A stretch of 64,000 nucleotides of DNA from Sedimentitalea arenosa (GCF_016428585.1 NZ_JAELVR010000003.1:186001-250000), one strand, 5' to 3'. Shown: positions 45,834-56,560, counted from the stretch's first letter. Translations and numbers: made by a program. The notes: generated by a model from the sequence alone, not told the origin.

Positions 45834-47138
45834 ATGGATGCCCGCGCCATCATCGCCAAGCTGAGGCGCCGCGAGGCCCCAGATGCGGCCGAGATCGCGT
45901 GGTTCGCCGAGGGCCTGGCCGATGGCACGGTCAGCGACGCGCAGGCCGGTGCCTTCGCGATGGCCGTCTGCATGGGCGAACTGGGCGAAGCGGGGCGCAC
46001 GGCGCTGACGCTGGCGATGCGCGACAGCGGACAGGTTTTGCGCTGGGACCTGCCCGGCCCGGTGGTCGACAAGCATTCGACCGGCGGGGTGGGCGATTGC
46101 GTCTCGCTGGTGCTGGCCCCGGCGCTCGCCGCCTGCGGGGCCTACGTGCCGATGATCTCGGGCCGCGGGCTCGGCCATACCGGCGGCACGCTCGACAAGC
46201 TCGAAGCCATTCCGGGGGTCGCGACCTCGGTGCCGCTCGACCGGCTGCACCGGATCGTCGCCGATGTGGGCTGCGCCATCGTCGGCGCCACCGCCGAGGT
46301 CGCCCCGGCGGACAGGCGGCTCTACGCGATTCGCGACGTGACCGCGACGGTCGAAAGCCTGGACCTCATCACCGCGTCGATCCTGTCCAAGAAGCTGGCG
46401 GCGAACCTCGATGCGCTGGTGCTCGACGTCAAGCTGGGCAGCGGCGCCTTCATGAAATCGCCCGATGCCGCGCGCGCCTTGGCCGAGGCGCTGACCAAGA
46501 CCGCCAATGCCGCCGGCTGCCGCACCACCGCGCTGATCACCGACATGGATCAACCGCTCGCCCCGGCGCTGGGCAACGCGCTCGAAGTGGCCGAGGTGAT
46601 GCGGGTCCTGACCGGGCAGGCCGAGGGGCCGCTGCTGCATCTCACGGCGGCGCTCGGTGGCGTGGTGCTGGCGGATGCGGGGTTGGTCGACGACGTGCAG
46701 GACGGGGCCGATCGCGTGGTCGCCGCCGTGCGCGACGGCCGCGCCGCCGAACGGTTCGGCCGCATGATCGCCGAGCAGGGCGGCCCGCTGTCCTTCACCG
46801 CCGACTGGGCGCGGTTCCTGCCCGAAGCGACCGTGATCCACGAGGTCGCGGCCCCCCGCGACGGCCATGTTGCGGCCATCGACGGCGAGGCGCTGGGCCT
46901 GGCCGTGGTCGCGCTGGGCGGCGGGCGGCTGGTCGAAAGCGACGTGATCGACCCGGCGGTCGGCCTGTCCGGACTCGTGCGGCTCGGTCAGACGGTGCGG
47001 CGCGGCCAGCCGCTGGCGCTGGTCCATGCCGGGCGCGAGGACGCGGCGCAGGCGGCGCGCGCGGCGGTGCTGGCCGCGATCACCCTGTCGCCGCAGCCGC
47101 CCGCTCTGCCCGACCTCATTCATGAAAGGATCGGCTGA
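45834..47138 (+). CDS. deoA: Thymidine phosphorylase
   Basis: Phosphorolysis of thymidine/deoxyuridine to base and 2-deoxyribose-1-phosphate. 434 aa; the phosphate/pyrimidine-site motif [14 protein letters not shown] at about 79-92 and the [16 protein letters not shown] block at about 110-125. ATGA-type overlap at 47138 joins it to deoB. Together with cdd upstream it takes deoxycytidine to deoxyribose-1-phosphate. Confidence 0.97.
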   Translation: MDARAIIAKLRRREAPDAAEIAWFAEGLADGTVSDAQAGAFAMAVCMGELGEAGRTALTLAMRDSGQVLRWDLPGPVVDKHSTGGVGDCVSLVLAPALAACGAYVPMISGRGLGHTGGTLDKLEAIPGVATSVPLDRLHRIVADVGCAIVGATAEVAPADRRLYAIRDVTATVESLDLITASILSKKLAANLDALVLDVKLGSGAFMKSPDAARALAEALTKTANAAGCRTTALITDMDQPLAPALGNALEVAEVMRVLTGQAEGPLLHLTAALGGVVLADAGLVDDVQDGADRVVAAVRDGRAAERFGRMIAEQGGPLSFTADWARFLPEATVIHEVAAPRDGHVAAIDGEALGLAVVALGGGRLVESDVIDPAVGLSGLVRLGQTVRRGQPLALVHAGREDAAQAARAAVLAAITLSPQPPALPDLIHERIG

Positions 47139-48349
47139 TGGCGCGCGCGTTTCTCGTGGTGATGGATTCCGTCGGCATCGGCGGCGCGCCGGATGCCGGG
47201 CGCTTTTTCAACGGCAGCGTGCCCGATACCGGCGCCAACACCGTGGCCCATATCGCCCAGGCCTGTATGGCCGGACAGGCCGAGCACGGCCGCAGCGGCC
47301 CGTTGCACCTGCCCATTCTCGACGCGCTCGGGCTGGGGGCCGCGGTGCGGCTGGCGTCGGGCGCTGCGACGCCGGGTCTGGGGGCGACTCCCACCGGCCT
47401 CTGGGGGGCCGCGACCGAGGTGTCGCCCGGCAAGGACACGCCCTCGGGCCATTGGGAACTGGCCGGCGTGCCGGTGCCCTGGACCTGGCACTTCTTTCCC
47501 GACACGCACCCGGCCTTTCCCGAACGGGTGAGCGCCGCGATCGCCAGCGCGGCGGGCACCGACGGGATACTGGGCGACTGCCACGCCTCGGGCACCCAAA
47601 TCATGGACGATCTCGGCGCCGCGCACATGCGCAGCGGCTGGCCGATCTGCTACACGTCGGCGGATTCCGTGCTGCAGATCGCCGCGCATGAAGAGACCTT
47701 CGGCCTCGACCGCCTGCTCGCAGTCTGCAAGGCGGTCGCACCGATGCTGCACGAGATGAAGGTGGGCCGGGTGATCGCGCGCCCCTTCATCGGCACCGCG
47801 GACACCGGCTTCACGCGCACCGGCAACCGGAAGGATTTCGCCATTGCCCCGCCCGCGCCGGTCCTGACCGACTGGGTGCAGCAGGCCGGCGGGCGGGTCC
47901 ACGCGCTCGGCAAGATCGGCGACATCTTCTCGATGCAGGGCATCGACGAGTTGCGCAAGGGCAGCGATGCAGAACTGATGGCTCATCTCGCCGATCTGGT
48001 CGACACCGCCGGGCCGGGCAGCCTGACCTTCGCCAATTTCGTCGAGTTCGACAGCGGCTATGGTCACCGGCGCGACATCGCGGGCTATGCCGCCGCGCTC
48101 GAATGGTTCGACGCGGCGCTGGGTCCGATCCTGTCGCGGCTGCGCCCGGACGACATCCTGCTGCTGACAGCGGATCACGGCAACGATCCCAGCTGGATCG
48201 GCAGCGACCACACCCGCGAGCGCGTGCCGGTGCTGGTGGCGGGCAAGGGAGCCGGGTCCATCGGCCATGTCGCCTTCGTCGACGTGGCCGCCAGCGTCGC
48301 ACATCACCTCGGCGTTCCGTCGCGCGGGCCGGGGCGCAGCTTTTTCTGA
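47138..48349 (+). CDS. deoB: Phosphopentomutase
   Basis: Converts (deoxy)ribose-1-phosphate to the 5-phosphate, feeding deoC aldolase (not in the window) or the pentose phosphate pathway. 403 aa alkaline-phosphatase-superfamily enzyme: metal ligands in [15 protein letters not shown] (Asp about 8), [12 protein letters not shown] and the [19 protein letters not shown] block near the C-terminus. Start overlaps the deoA stop by one base. Confidence 0.97.
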   Translation: MARAFLVVMDSVGIGGAPDAGRFFNGSVPDTGANTVAHIAQACMAGQAEHGRSGPLHLPILDALGLGAAVRLASGAATPGLGATPTGLWGAATEVSPGKDTPSGHWELAGVPVPWTWHFFPDTHPAFPERVSAAIASAAGTDGILGDCHASGTQIMDDLGAAHMRSGWPICYTSADSVLQIAAHEETFGLDRLLAVCKAVAPMLHEMKVGRVIARPFIGTADTGFTRTGNRKDFAIAPPAPVLTDWVQQAGGRVHALGKIGDIFSMQGIDELRKGSDAELMAHLADLVDTAGPGSLTFANFVEFDSGYGHRRDIAGYAAALEWFDAALGPILSRLRPDDILLLTADHGNDPSWIGSDHTRERVPVLVAGKGAGSIGHVAFVDVAASVAHHLGVPSRGPGRSFF

Positions 48350-48426
48350 CATCGCGCGCGCATCCGGGTTGCAGACCGGGGCGGGCTGGCCCAAAAAGAT
48401 CGGGCCGCCACACTGGGAGAGCCGCA

Positions 48427-49059
48427 ATGCCTGAAAGCGTCACCGTCGTCGATCACCCGCTGGTTCAGCACAAGCTCAGCCTGATGCGCGAGAAGGGCAC
48501 CTCGACCGCCGTGTTCCGCCAGTTGCTGCGCGAGATCACCGAGTTGCTCGCCTACGAGGTGACGCGCGACATGGCGATGACGGTCAAGCGGATCGACACC
48601 CCGCTCGAGTCGATGGACGCGCCGACGCTGGCCGGCAAGAAGCTCGCGCTGATCTCGATCCTGCGCGCCGGCAACGGCATGCTCGACGGGGTGCTCGAAC
48701 TGATCCCGCTGGCGCGGGTCGGCTTCATCGGGCTCTACCGCGACGAGACGACCCTGCAGCCCGTGCAATACTATTTCAAGGTGCCGCAGGGGCTCGACGA
48801 TCGCCTCGTGATCGTGGTCGACCCGATGCTGGCGACGGGCAATTCCTCGGCCGCCGCCGTCGATCTGCTGAAAGAGGCCGGAGCGACCAACATCCGCTTC
48901 CTCTGCCTGCTCGCCGCCCCCGAGGGGGTCAAGCGCATGTCCGAGGCCCATCCGGACGTGCCGATCTTCACCGCCGCCGTTGACCGGGGGTTAAATGAAA
49001 AGGGATACATCATGCCGGGCCTGGGCGATGCGGGCGACCGCATGTTCGGCACCAAGTAG
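48427..49059 (+). CDS. upp: Uracil phosphoribosyltransferase
   Basis: Salvages uracil with PRPP to UMP. 210 aa; starts [22 protein letters not shown] loop [15 protein letters not shown] at about 134-148, uracil-binding [17 protein letters not shown] at the C-terminus. 77 nt after deoB, probably the last gene of the nucleoside operon. It recovers the uracil released from deoxyuridine. Confidence 0.97.
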   Translation: MPESVTVVDHPLVQHKLSLMREKGTSTAVFRQLLREITELLAYEVTRDMAMTVKRIDTPLESMDAPTLAGKKLALISILRAGNGMLDGVLELIPLARVGFIGLYRDETTLQPVQYYFKVPQGLDDRLVIVVDPMLATGNSSAAAVDLLKEAGATNIRFLCLLAAPEGVKRMSEAHPDVPIFTAAVDRGLNEKGYIMPGLGDAGDRMFGTK

Positions 49060-49115
49060 GCGCGGCGCGCCCTGCCGGAAGGCGACCGCGCGGCCGCATG
49101 GATTGTGAGGATCGA

Positions 49116-49859
49116 ATGAGCCAGACGCGTTTCCTGATCGCCACCCTGTTCTGCCTGTTGCCGGCGTTGGGCCCGCTTTCGGCCCAGGGGCTTTCCGGCC
49201 CCGCCGACAGCCCGCCGCCGGGTTTTGCCGGCACCGAATATGTCGACGGGCGGGGCTGTGTCTTTGCCCGCGCCAGCATCGACGGCGTCGTGACCTGGGT
49301 GCCGCGCCGTGATGCGACCCGCGTGCAGGTCTGCGGGCGCACGCCCACCCGCACCGCCGCCATGGCGACCCCGGCACCGCGCAGCGCGGCCGCGCCGGCG
49401 GGCCAAACGCGCATCATTCCCCGGCACGTCTATGACAACCGCCGCAACACGGTGGTGATGGCCGTGCCGCGCGGCTACCGCCCGGCCTGGGACGATGGCC
49501 GGCTCAACCCGCACCGGACCGAGATGATCCTCGCGCCCAGCATGATCCGTCCGCATCGCGCGCCGCCGGCCGGTTTCACGGCGGGCTGGGGCGATGGGCG
49601 GCTGAACCCGCATCGCGGCGTCCGCAGCGCGCAGGGGGAGGCGCAGACCGATCGCATCTGGACGCGGACCGTGCCGCGCAGCCTGCGCCCGCTGCCGACC
49701 GACGTGCCGGTGGTGCAGATCGACCGGTCGGCCCTGCCGCAAGCCATCGCCTTCCAGGAACCGGGCCCGCCGATACGACAGCAGGCGGGCGGCCTCGCCG
49801 TGACGCGCCTGTCGACACGCGCGGGTGACGCACGTTTTCCGCCCAAGGCGGATCGCTGA
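49116..49859 (+). CDS. Exported SPOR-like protein lacking a SPOR domain
   Basis: 247 aa with a signal peptide about 1-24. YVDGRGCVFARASIDGVVTW (split, about 42-61) and CGRTPT resemble the N-terminal region of Rhodobacteraceae SPOR-domain proteins; two copies of W(D/G)DGRLNPHR at 125-134 and 158-167 are further family-type repeats. The C-terminus ends FPPKADR with no SPOR (peptidoglycan-binding) fold. GAGG site 6 nt before the ATG at 49116. It may be a SPOR paralogue that lost its cell-wall domain, or a separate periplasmic structural protein. Confidence 0.75.
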   Translation: MSQTRFLIATLFCLLPALGPLSAQGLSGPADSPPPGFAGTEYVDGRGCVFARASIDGVVTWVPRRDATRVQVCGRTPTRTAAMATPAPRSAAAPAGQTRIIPRHVYDNRRNTVVMAVPRGYRPAWDDGRLNPHRTEMILAPSMIRPHRAPPAGFTAGWGDGRLNPHRGVRSAQGEAQTDRIWTRTVPRSLRPLPTDVPVVQIDRSALPQAIAFQEPGPPIRQQAGGLAVTRLSTRAGDARFPPKADR

Positions 49860-49887
49860 CTCCCGGCCTTGCGGGACCCGGATCGGG

Positions 49888-50898
49888 TCAGCCGCAGATC
49901 GATTGCAGCAGCAGCCAGTCGCGATCCCGCAGCACCGGCTCCGGCGATTGCCCCGCCATCGGGTCGGCCTCGATCAGGCTCAGCACGCTCTCGCCGCTGC
50001 CGTCCAGCGCATAGGCATAGGGGGTCGAGGGGATACCGGCCTCGGCGAACGCGCCCAGCAGGCTGTCGACCGCGTCCGGCGCGCGCTTGGCCTGCGTCAT
50101 CCGTTCGGCATGGGCGTCGAGCGTGTCCTGCGTCACCTCGCCCGTCGTCAGCAGGCGGAACGTGGCCACCGGCCCCGCCTCGGCCAGCATCCGGGCCAGC
50201 GGATCCGAACCCGCCGCGCGCACCCGCTCGGCCAGCACATAGCCCGCCACCACGGCCGGATCCTCGTGATCCTCCAGCAGCGAACGGTGAATCAGAACGA
50301 TCCCGCCCGGCAATGCCCGGCTGTCGGTGACCCCGGTGCGCAGCACGACCAGCTTGCGCACGCCGGTGCGCCGGGCCAGCCGCGTCAGCGCCGGCGCCGC
50401 CTCGGGTGTCAGGCAGGCCCGCCCCGCGACGCGCTCGATCCGGCCCAGCACCGCTTCGCCGATCGCCTGCCGCTTGACGGCCGGGACCACGCCCATCGTG
50501 TGCCGCACCAGCGCGCCCGGCAGCCACAGCGTCATCAGCAGGATCAGCGCCACCAGCACCCCGATCACGCTGGCCTGCCGCAACCGGCCAGGGCGCGGGC
50601 GGGTGCGCTCCACCGCCAGGCGCAGCTTCTCGATCGCCTCGACCATGGCGGTCTCGTTGGCGGCGATCTCGAGCGTTTCGCCGGGGTCGCCATCGGGGCA
50701 ATAGATCGCCGGCAGCTCTCCGGGATTGACGCGGTCCAGCGCCGCCAGCGACCAATGCGCCAGCGCCGTCTCCTTCATGTCGGTGATGGTCAGGGTGGCC
50801 TCGCCGATCGACACGATCACGTCACGGCGCTGCTCCAGCGGACTCGCGCGCCACAGGCCGGAGGCTTCCAGCCGGTCGTATTCCTTCAATGCGGTCAT
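49888..50898 (-). CDS. Degenerate M48-like membrane protein
   Basis: 336 aa: N-terminal cytoplasmic region, one membrane helix at about 108-128 (SVIGVLVALILLMTLWLPG), then a large exposed domain. It resembles M48 peptidases: LPGGIVLIHRSLLEDHEDPAVVAGYVLAE occupies the position of the active-site helix, but the expected HExxH motif is absent (AERVRAAG in its place), so it should be catalytically dead. Probably a scaffold or pseudo-protease at the membrane. Start ATG at 50896-50898. Confidence 0.7.
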   Translation of the reverse strand: MTALKEYDRLEASGLWRASPLEQRRDVIVSIGEATLTITDMKETALAHWSLAALDRVNPGELPAIYCPDGDPGETLEIAANETAMVEAIEKLRLAVERTRPRPGRLRQASVIGVLVALILLMTLWLPGALVRHTMGVVPAVKRQAIGEAVLGRIERVAGRACLTPEAAPALTRLARRTGVRKLVVLRTGVTDSRALPGGIVLIHRSLLEDHEDPAVVAGYVLAERVRAAGSDPLARMLAEAGPVATFRLLTTGEVTQDTLDAHAERMTQAKRAPDAVDSLLGAFAEAGIPSTPYAYALDGSGESVLSLIEADPMAGQSPEPVLRDRDWLLLQSICG

Positions 50899-50982
50899 CT
50901 GGCGGAGTCTGCACGGCCTCTCTTTGCGCCGGATGCTAGCACGGGCGGCAGGAGAGCGGCAAACGGCTTTGACGCCGCGCGC

Positions 50983-52608
50983 TCACAACCGCGCCGCGAG
51001 GCTGCGCAGCTCGAATTTCTGGATCTTGCCGGTCGATGTCTTGGGCAATTCCTGGAACACCACCTTCTTGGGTGACTTGAACCCGGCCAGCGTTTCGCGC
51101 GCAAAGGCGATCAGGTCGGCCTCGGTCGCGCTGGCCCCGTCCTTCAGCTCGACAAAGGCGCAGGGCACCTCGCCCCATTTCTCGTCCGGTTTTGCGACCA
51201 CGGCGGCCAGCAGCACGTCGGGATGGTTCATCAGCACGCCCTCGACCTCGACCGAGCTGATGTTCTCGCCGCCCGAGATGATGATGTCCTTGGCGCGGTC
51301 GGCGATCTGGATATAGCCGTCCGGATGCTGCACGGCGATGTCGCCGGAATGGAAATAGCCGCCCTTGAAGGCCTCCGCCGTCGCCTCGGGGTTCTTGTAA
51401 TAGCCCTTCATCACGCCGTTGCCGCGCATCACGATCTCGCCCTGCGCCGCGCCGTCCATCGCGATCTGGTGCATGGCGTCATCGACCACGGTGATATGCT
51501 CCATGAACGGCATGGCGACGCCCTGCCGCGCCTTGATCGCAGCCCGCGCCGGCCCTTCGAGGTGGTCCAGATGCGGCCCCCAGGTGCATTCGGTGGCCGG
51601 CCCATAGACCTCGGTCAGCCCGTAGACCTGCGTCACGTGAAAGCCCATCGGCTCGATCTTGGCGAGCGTGGCCGGGGCAGGGGGGGCGCCGGCGGTGAAC
51701 ACCTCGACGACGTGGTCGAAGTCGCGCCGCTCGGTCTCGGGCGCGTTGACCAGCGTGTTCAGCACGATGGGCGCGCCACCGAAATGGGTCGCCTTCTCGT
51801 CGGCGATGGCGTCGAAGATCGCCTTGGCGGTGATGTCGCGGCAACAGACGATCGTGCCGCCGACCATCGGCATCATCCAGGTGTGGCACCAGCCGTTGCA
51901 GTGAAACAGCGGCACGATGGTCAGGTAGCGCGGGCGCAGCACCATGCCCCAGCTGATCACCTGGCCCATGGCGTTCAGATAGGCGCCGCGATGGTGATAG
52001 ACCACGCCCTTGGGCCGTCCGGTTGTGCCGCTGGTATAGTTCAGTGCGATGCTTTCCCATTCGTCCGCGGGCATCACCCAGTCGAAGTCGTGCTCGGCAT
52101 TGCCCAGCACCTGTTCGTAGAGGGCGTGCCGCCCGCTCGCCGGATGGCCCGCCGGCGCGTCCGGCACCTCGATCAGGATCGGCGCGGGGCCCTCCAGCTG
52201 CGCGACGGCGGCTTCGACGGTGTTCAGGAACTGGCTATCGACCAGCACCACCTTGGCCCCGCCATGGCCGAGGATATAGGCCACCGTGCCCACATCCAGC
52301 CGCGTGTTGATCGCGTTCAGCACCGCCCCGCAGGCGGGCACGCCGAAATGCGCCTCGGCATGGGCGGGGATGTTGGGCAGCACCGTCGCCACCACGTCTC
52401 CGGGTTTCACCCCCAGCGCGGCGAGGGCGGCGGCCAGCCGCGTGCAACGGTCGTAATATTCGGCATAGGTCTTGCGATGCGCACCATACACCACCGCCAG
52501 CTCGTCCGAGAACACATGCGCGGCGCGGCGCAATCCCGACAGCGGGGTCAGCGGCACGTGGTTCGCGGCGCATTTGTCCAACCCGGTTTCGTCAGCCATC
52601 CATCCCAT
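50983..52608 (-). CDS. AMP-forming acyl-CoA synthetase (short/medium chain)
   Basis: 541 aa ANL ligase. P-loop NYTSGTTGRPKGVVYHHRG at about 186-204, LTEVYGPATECTW at about 336-348, HSGDIAVQHPDGY near 427, C-terminal lysine in LPKTSTGKIQKFELR. The sequence type (MGWMADETGLDKCAANHVPL) is that of roseobacter short/medium-chain acyl-CoA synthetases; it does not match DmdB as I recall it. GGGAG site before the ATG at 52606-52608. Could supply acyl-CoA to the fad cluster downstream. Confidence 0.93.
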   Translation of the reverse strand: MGWMADETGLDKCAANHVPLTPLSGLRRAAHVFSDELAVVYGAHRKTYAEYYDRCTRLAAALAALGVKPGDVVATVLPNIPAHAEAHFGVPACGAVLNAINTRLDVGTVAYILGHGGAKVVLVDSQFLNTVEAAVAQLEGPAPILIEVPDAPAGHPASGRHALYEQVLGNAEHDFDWVMPADEWESIALNYTSGTTGRPKGVVYHHRGAYLNAMGQVISWGMVLRPRYLTIVPLFHCNGWCHTWMMPMVGGTIVCCRDITAKAIFDAIADEKATHFGGAPIVLNTLVNAPETERRDFDHVVEVFTAGAPPAPATLAKIEPMGFHVTQVYGLTEVYGPATECTWGPHLDHLEGPARAAIKARQGVAMPFMEHITVVDDAMHQIAMDGAAQGEIVMRGNGVMKGYYKNPEATAEAFKGGYFHSGDIAVQHPDGYIQIADRAKDIIISGGENISSVEVEGVLMNHPDVLLAAVVAKPDEKWGEVPCAFVELKDGASATEADLIAFARETLAGFKSPKKVVFQELPKTSTGKIQKFELRSLAARL

Positions 52609-52714
52609 GATCTCGCTCCCTTGCCTGCTGGTCCGTCCCGATCTGGACGTGGATATTGCGCCGGGAACGCGCGAATGGAAAGTGGCGATCGGCCAGCGGC
52701 GCCCGTTGCGAGGA

Positions 52715-52742
52715 TTGCGCTTGCGGCGCAATCGGCTAGCGT
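52715..52742 (+). promoter_or_regulatory. Leaderless-type promoter of the sulfotransferase gene
   Basis: TTGCGC (52715-52720), 16-bp spacer, TAGCGT (52737-52742); predicted start 52749, the A of the ATG. No Shine-Dalgarno sequence before it. Confidence 0.35.
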
Positions 52743-52748
52743 GCCGCC

Positions 52749-53405
52749 ATGATCCTGAGCCCCGGCCGCACCTACGTCTTCATCCACATTCCCAAGACCG
52801 GGGGCACCTCGCTCGCGCTGGCGCTCGAGGCGCGCGCGATGCGCGACGATCTCATGCTGGGCGACACGCCCAAGGCGCTCAAGCGGCGGCGGCGGCTCGG
52901 CGGCGCACAGGCGCGCGGCCGGTTGTGGAAACATTCGACCCTGGCCGACATAGACGGCCTCGTGCCCGACGAAACCCTCAAGAACCTGTTCGCCTTCACC
53001 CTGGTGCGCAATCCCTGGGACCGGGCGGCCAGCTATTATCATTGGCTGCGCACGCAACAATTCGACCACCCCGCGGTCACGCTGGCGAAAGACACCGATT
53101 TCCCGGCGTTCCTGTCACACCCGCACACACAGGCCAGCCTGACGCGGCACCCGGCCCGCAGCTACATGCGCCGCGCCGACGGGGCGGAACAGTGCAACGC
53201 CTATATCCGCATCGAACACTTCGCCGAAGATGCCGCGCCGCTGTTTGCCCATCTGGGGTTCGATCTGACGTTGCCGCACGCCAACCGATCAACCCGCCCC
53301 GCCGACTATCGCGCCGCCTACACCGATCAAGCCGCCGAGATCGTCGCCTCCTGCTGTGCCGAAGACATCGCGCGCTTTGGCTATGCGTTCGACCCGTCGC
53401 CCTGA
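52749..53405 (+). CDS. Sulfotransferase family protein
   Basis: 218 aa. 5'-phosphosulfate loop HIPKTGGTS at 13-21 and the 3'-phosphate region RNPWDRAASYY at 87-97 identify a Sulfotransfer_2-type enzyme using PAPS. No signal peptide. The acceptor (glycan, lipid or small molecule) is unknown. Likely leaderless; its 3' end overlaps the convergent FUSC gene by 25 bp. Confidence 0.9.
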   Translation: MILSPGRTYVFIHIPKTGGTSLALALEARAMRDDLMLGDTPKALKRRRRLGGAQARGRLWKHSTLADIDGLVPDETLKNLFAFTLVRNPWDRAASYYHWLRTQQFDHPAVTLAKDTDFPAFLSHPHTQASLTRHPARSYMRRADGAEQCNAYIRIEHFAEDAAPLFAHLGFDLTLPHANRSTRPADYRAAYTDQAAEIVASCCAEDIARFGYAFDPSP

Positions 53406-54337
53406 CGCGCCACCAGCCGCCACAGCCCGTCGATCACGGCGCCCAATACTGCGGTCAGGACCACGACAAACAGGGCCGCTTCAAGTCGGAACAAGGCGTT
53501 TTCCGGCCCCGGTGCCAGGCCCATCAGGATCGCCGCGGTAAAGGCGGCGGCGGACCACGGGCCGGGATTGGGCAGCATCCGCAACCCGACCACGATCAGC
53601 GCAAAGGCCAGCGGTGCCGCCACGTCCGGCGGCAGGTCCAGAGGCGTGAGCAGAACCGCCGCCCCGCAGCCGAGCGTCGCCCCGACCCCATAGCGCAGCG
53701 CGCTGCGCAAAGTGCGGCCCTGCGGCGCGACCGCGCGAAAGATGAACAACAGCACCATCCAATACCCCAGCGGCGCGGCCTGCCATTCCACAACCCATGT
53801 GGTCACAACCAGCCCCGCGAACAGGAACAGGGCAAGGCCAAGCCCGAAGGCGGGTTTCGCCGGTGGGGCCGCAACCCGGCCTGTCAATCCCAAGACCCAG
53901 GTCGCGCCCGCGCCCCAAGCCACACCCAAAGAGAGAAACGGCAGGGCCGCCATCGGCTCCGGCGTCGACGGGACCAGCAGAACCGACAGGAACCCGTAAA
54001 GCGACAGGACAAAGGACCGCCCGCCCACGGTGCTGGCCTCGATCCCGGCGAGCGCGATCAGAACCGCGCCGATCATCCACACTCCGATGATCCCCGGTGA
54101 ACCCGCCAGCAGCGCCACGGCAAGGATCAGCGTGCCCCCCGCGCCCAGCGATGTCCCGAGCCGCCCAAGCAGCCCCCCCGCCAGCCCCGCGATCAACCCG
54201 ATTGCGGCCGGGACCAGACTGCCCTCCCAAAAGAAAGCGGTCGGCACCAGAAGCCCGGCACCGACCGCGATCAGAATGGCCACCATGGTCCAGGGCAGAA
54301 CCGGGGCCGGTGGGGCAGGGCGCGTATCCTGTGTCAT
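53381..54337 (-). CDS. FUSC-type membrane protein
   Basis: 318 aa with eight to ten hydrophobic segments arranged as two halves (helices about 15-80, 95-130; 160-190, 200-290), the layout of the FUSC/fusaric-acid-resistance transporter core; second half begins at GYWMVLLFIFRAVAPQGRT, whose PQGR is typical of the FUSC domain. Probably an exporter of aromatic acids or a related lipophilic molecule. Same strand as fadB and 21 nt downstream of it, so co-transcription is possible. Confidence 0.75.
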   Translation of the reverse strand: MTQDTRPAPPAPVLPWTMVAILIAVGAGLLVPTAFFWEGSLVPAAIGLIAGLAGGLLGRLGTSLGAGGTLILAVALLAGSPGIIGVWMIGAVLIALAGIEASTVGGRSFVLSLYGFLSVLLVPSTPEPMAALPFLSLGVAWGAGATWVLGLTGRVAAPPAKPAFGLGLALFLFAGLVVTTWVVEWQAAPLGYWMVLLFIFRAVAPQGRTLRSALRYGVGATLGCGAAVLLTPLDLPPDVAAPLAFALIVVGLRMLPNPGPWSAAAFTAAILMGLAPGPENALFRLEAALFVVVLTAVLGAVIDGLWRLVARQGDGSNA

Positions 54338-54358
54338 CTGCGCGCCCCGCCTTTTTCC

Positions 54359-56560
54359 TTACGCTGCCGCCGCTTCCGGGGCGAAGCGGCCATAGAAGGT
54401 CTGTCCCTTCTCGGCCATCTCGCGCAGCAGCGCCGGGCACTTGAAGCGCTCGCCATAGGCCGCTTCCAACTGGTCGCAGCGTTCGGCGGCATAGGGTGCG
54501 CCGATGATGTCCAGCCAGCTCAGCGGGCCACCCGACCAGGGCGCAAAGCCCCAGGCCAGGATCGCGCCGACATCGGCCTCGCGGATATCCTCGACCACGC
54601 CTTCCTCCAGCGCGCGGACCGCTTCCAGCACCTGCGCGAACATCAGCCGTTCCTGCACTTCGATCAGGTCTGGCTGCTTGTCCGCCAGCGGGTACTTGTC
54701 GTGGATGCCTTTCCAGTACCCCAGACGCTTGCCCTTCTCGTCATAGTCGAAGTAGCCCGCCTTGGCCTTGCGCCCCAGACGCCCCTGTTCCTCCATCCAG
54801 AACACGAGGTTGTCGGCCTCCGACGCCGGATAGTCGTCGCCCATCGCCTCCATCGTGGCGCGGGTGATCTTGGCGGCCAGGTCGATGCTGGTCTCGTCGC
54901 CAAGCTGCACCGGGCCGACCGGGAAGCCGAGCTGCTGCGCGGCATGGTCGATCAGCACCGGCGCGACGCCCTCGGTGATCATCCGCGTGGCCTCGTTGCC
55001 ATAGGGGATGATGCAGCGGTTGCAGTAGAAGAACCGCGCGTCGTTGACCACGATCGGCGTCTTGCGGATCTGGCGCACGTAATCCAGCGCCTTGGCGACC
55101 GCGCGCGGGCCGGTCTCCTTGCCCTTGATGATCTCGACCAGCAGCATCTTTTCCACCGGGCTGAAGAAGTGGATGCCGATGAACTGCTCGGGGCGCTTGG
55201 ACGCCTTGGCCAGGCCGGTGATCGGCAGGGTCGAGGTGTTGGAGGCGAAAATGCAATCCTCGGGGATGATCGCCTCGACCTTCTGGGTCATCTCGGCCTT
55301 CACCTTGGGATCCTCGAACACCGCTTCGATGATCAGGTCGCAGCCCTTGAGAGCGTCGAGATCCGGGGTGGCGGTGATGAGGCCCAGCATCGCCTCTTTC
55401 TTCTCGGGCGTCACCTTCTTGCGGGCGATGCCCTTGTCCAGATACGCCTCGGTATAGGCCTTGCCCTTGTCGGCGGCCGCCTGGTCGCGGTCGATCAGCA
55501 CGACCTCGATCCCGGCCTGTGCCGACACCAGCGCGATCCCCGCGCCCATCATGCCCGCACCCAGCACGCCCAGCTTCTTGACCCGCTGATCGGCCACGTC
55601 CTTGGGACGTACCGCGCCTTTTTCCAGCGCTTCCTTGTTCACGAAGAGCGAGCGTACCATGGCGCTCGAGGACGGGTTCATCAGCACATGGGTAAACCAG
55701 CGCGCCTCGATCCGCAGCGCGGTGTCGAAATCGACCAGCGCGCCTTCATAGACCGCGCTCAGCAGCGCCTTGGCCGCCGGAAACGCGCCCTTGGTCTTGC
55801 CATGCACCATGGCGGCGGCCCCGACGAAGGTCATGAAGCCCGCCGGGTGGTAGGGCGCACCGCCGGGCATCTTGTAGCCCTTGGCGTCCCACGGCTTGAC
55901 CAGGTCGGCATCCTTGGCGTTCAGCACCCACGCGCGCGCGGCGGCGACCGGGTCGTCCGCCACTTCGTCGATCAGGCCCGCCGCCTTGGCCTTGGCCGGC
56001 TCCAGCATCTTGCCTTCCAGCAGGAAGGAGGACGCCCCCATCGCGCCCAGCTTGCGCACCAGCCGCGTGGTGCCGCCACCGCCGGGGAACAGGCCGACCA
56101 TGATCTCGGGCAGGCCGATCCGCGCCTTGGGGTTGTTGGCGGCAAAGATGCGATGCGTGGCCAGCGGCAGCTCGAGGCCGATGCCCGCCGCCGTGCCGGG
56201 CAGGGCCGAGGCGATCGGCTTGCCACCCTTCTTGGTCTTGGGGTCCATCCCCGCCAGCTCAAGCTTGCGCATCATGTGATGGCCCTGCATCACGAAATCG
56301 AACAGCGCCGCCGCCGGGTCGTCGCCCGACTGGTCACGGATCACCGCCAACTGGGTGAGGTCCATGCCCCCGGCAAAGCTGTCGGGCTTGCCCGAGGTGA
56401 TGACGATGCCCTTGACCGCATCGTCGGCCAGCGCGTCATCCATCAGCGCGTTCAACTCGCGCATGCCGTCCATGCGCATGACGTTCATGGATTTCTCCGG
56501 AACGTCCCAGGTGATGATGGCGACGCCGTCGGCGTCCTTCTTCATTGTGAAATCGGTCAT
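54359..56560 (-). CDS. fadB: Fatty-acid oxidation multifunctional enzyme (enoyl-CoA hydratase / 3-hydroxyacyl-CoA dehydrogenase)
   Basis: 733 aa. N-terminal crotonase domain about 1-190 with [19 protein letters not shown] and the hydratase Glu pair in [17 protein letters not shown]; then an HAD Rossmann fold at about 315 ([17 protein letters not shown]) and the two HAD C-domains. Carries out steps two and three of beta-oxidation. Operon-like with fadA 25 nt upstream. The start [12 protein letters not shown] is family-typical. Confidence 0.97.
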   Translation of the reverse strand: MTDFTMKKDADGVAIITWDVPEKSMNVMRMDGMRELNALMDDALADDAVKGIVITSGKPDSFAGGMDLTQLAVIRDQSGDDPAAALFDFVMQGHHMMRKLELAGMDPKTKKGGKPIASALPGTAAGIGLELPLATHRIFAANNPKARIGLPEIMVGLFPGGGGTTRLVRKLGAMGASSFLLEGKMLEPAKAKAAGLIDEVADDPVAAARAWVLNAKDADLVKPWDAKGYKMPGGAPYHPAGFMTFVGAAAMVHGKTKGAFPAAKALLSAVYEGALVDFDTALRIEARWFTHVLMNPSSSAMVRSLFVNKEALEKGAVRPKDVADQRVKKLGVLGAGMMGAGIALVSAQAGIEVVLIDRDQAAADKGKAYTEAYLDKGIARKKVTPEKKEAMLGLITATPDLDALKGCDLIIEAVFEDPKVKAEMTQKVEAIIPEDCIFASNTSTLPITGLAKASKRPEQFIGIHFFSPVEKMLLVEIIKGKETGPRAVAKALDYVRQIRKTPIVVNDARFFYCNRCIIPYGNEATRMITEGVAPVLIDHAAQQLGFPVGPVQLGDETSIDLAAKITRATMEAMGDDYPASEADNLVFWMEEQGRLGRKAKAGYFDYDEKGKRLGYWKGIHDKYPLADKQPDLIEVQERLMFAQVLEAVRALEEGVVEDIREADVGAILAWGFAPWSGGPLSWLDIIGAPYAAERCDQLEAAYGERFKCPALLREMAEKGQTFYGRFAPEAAAA

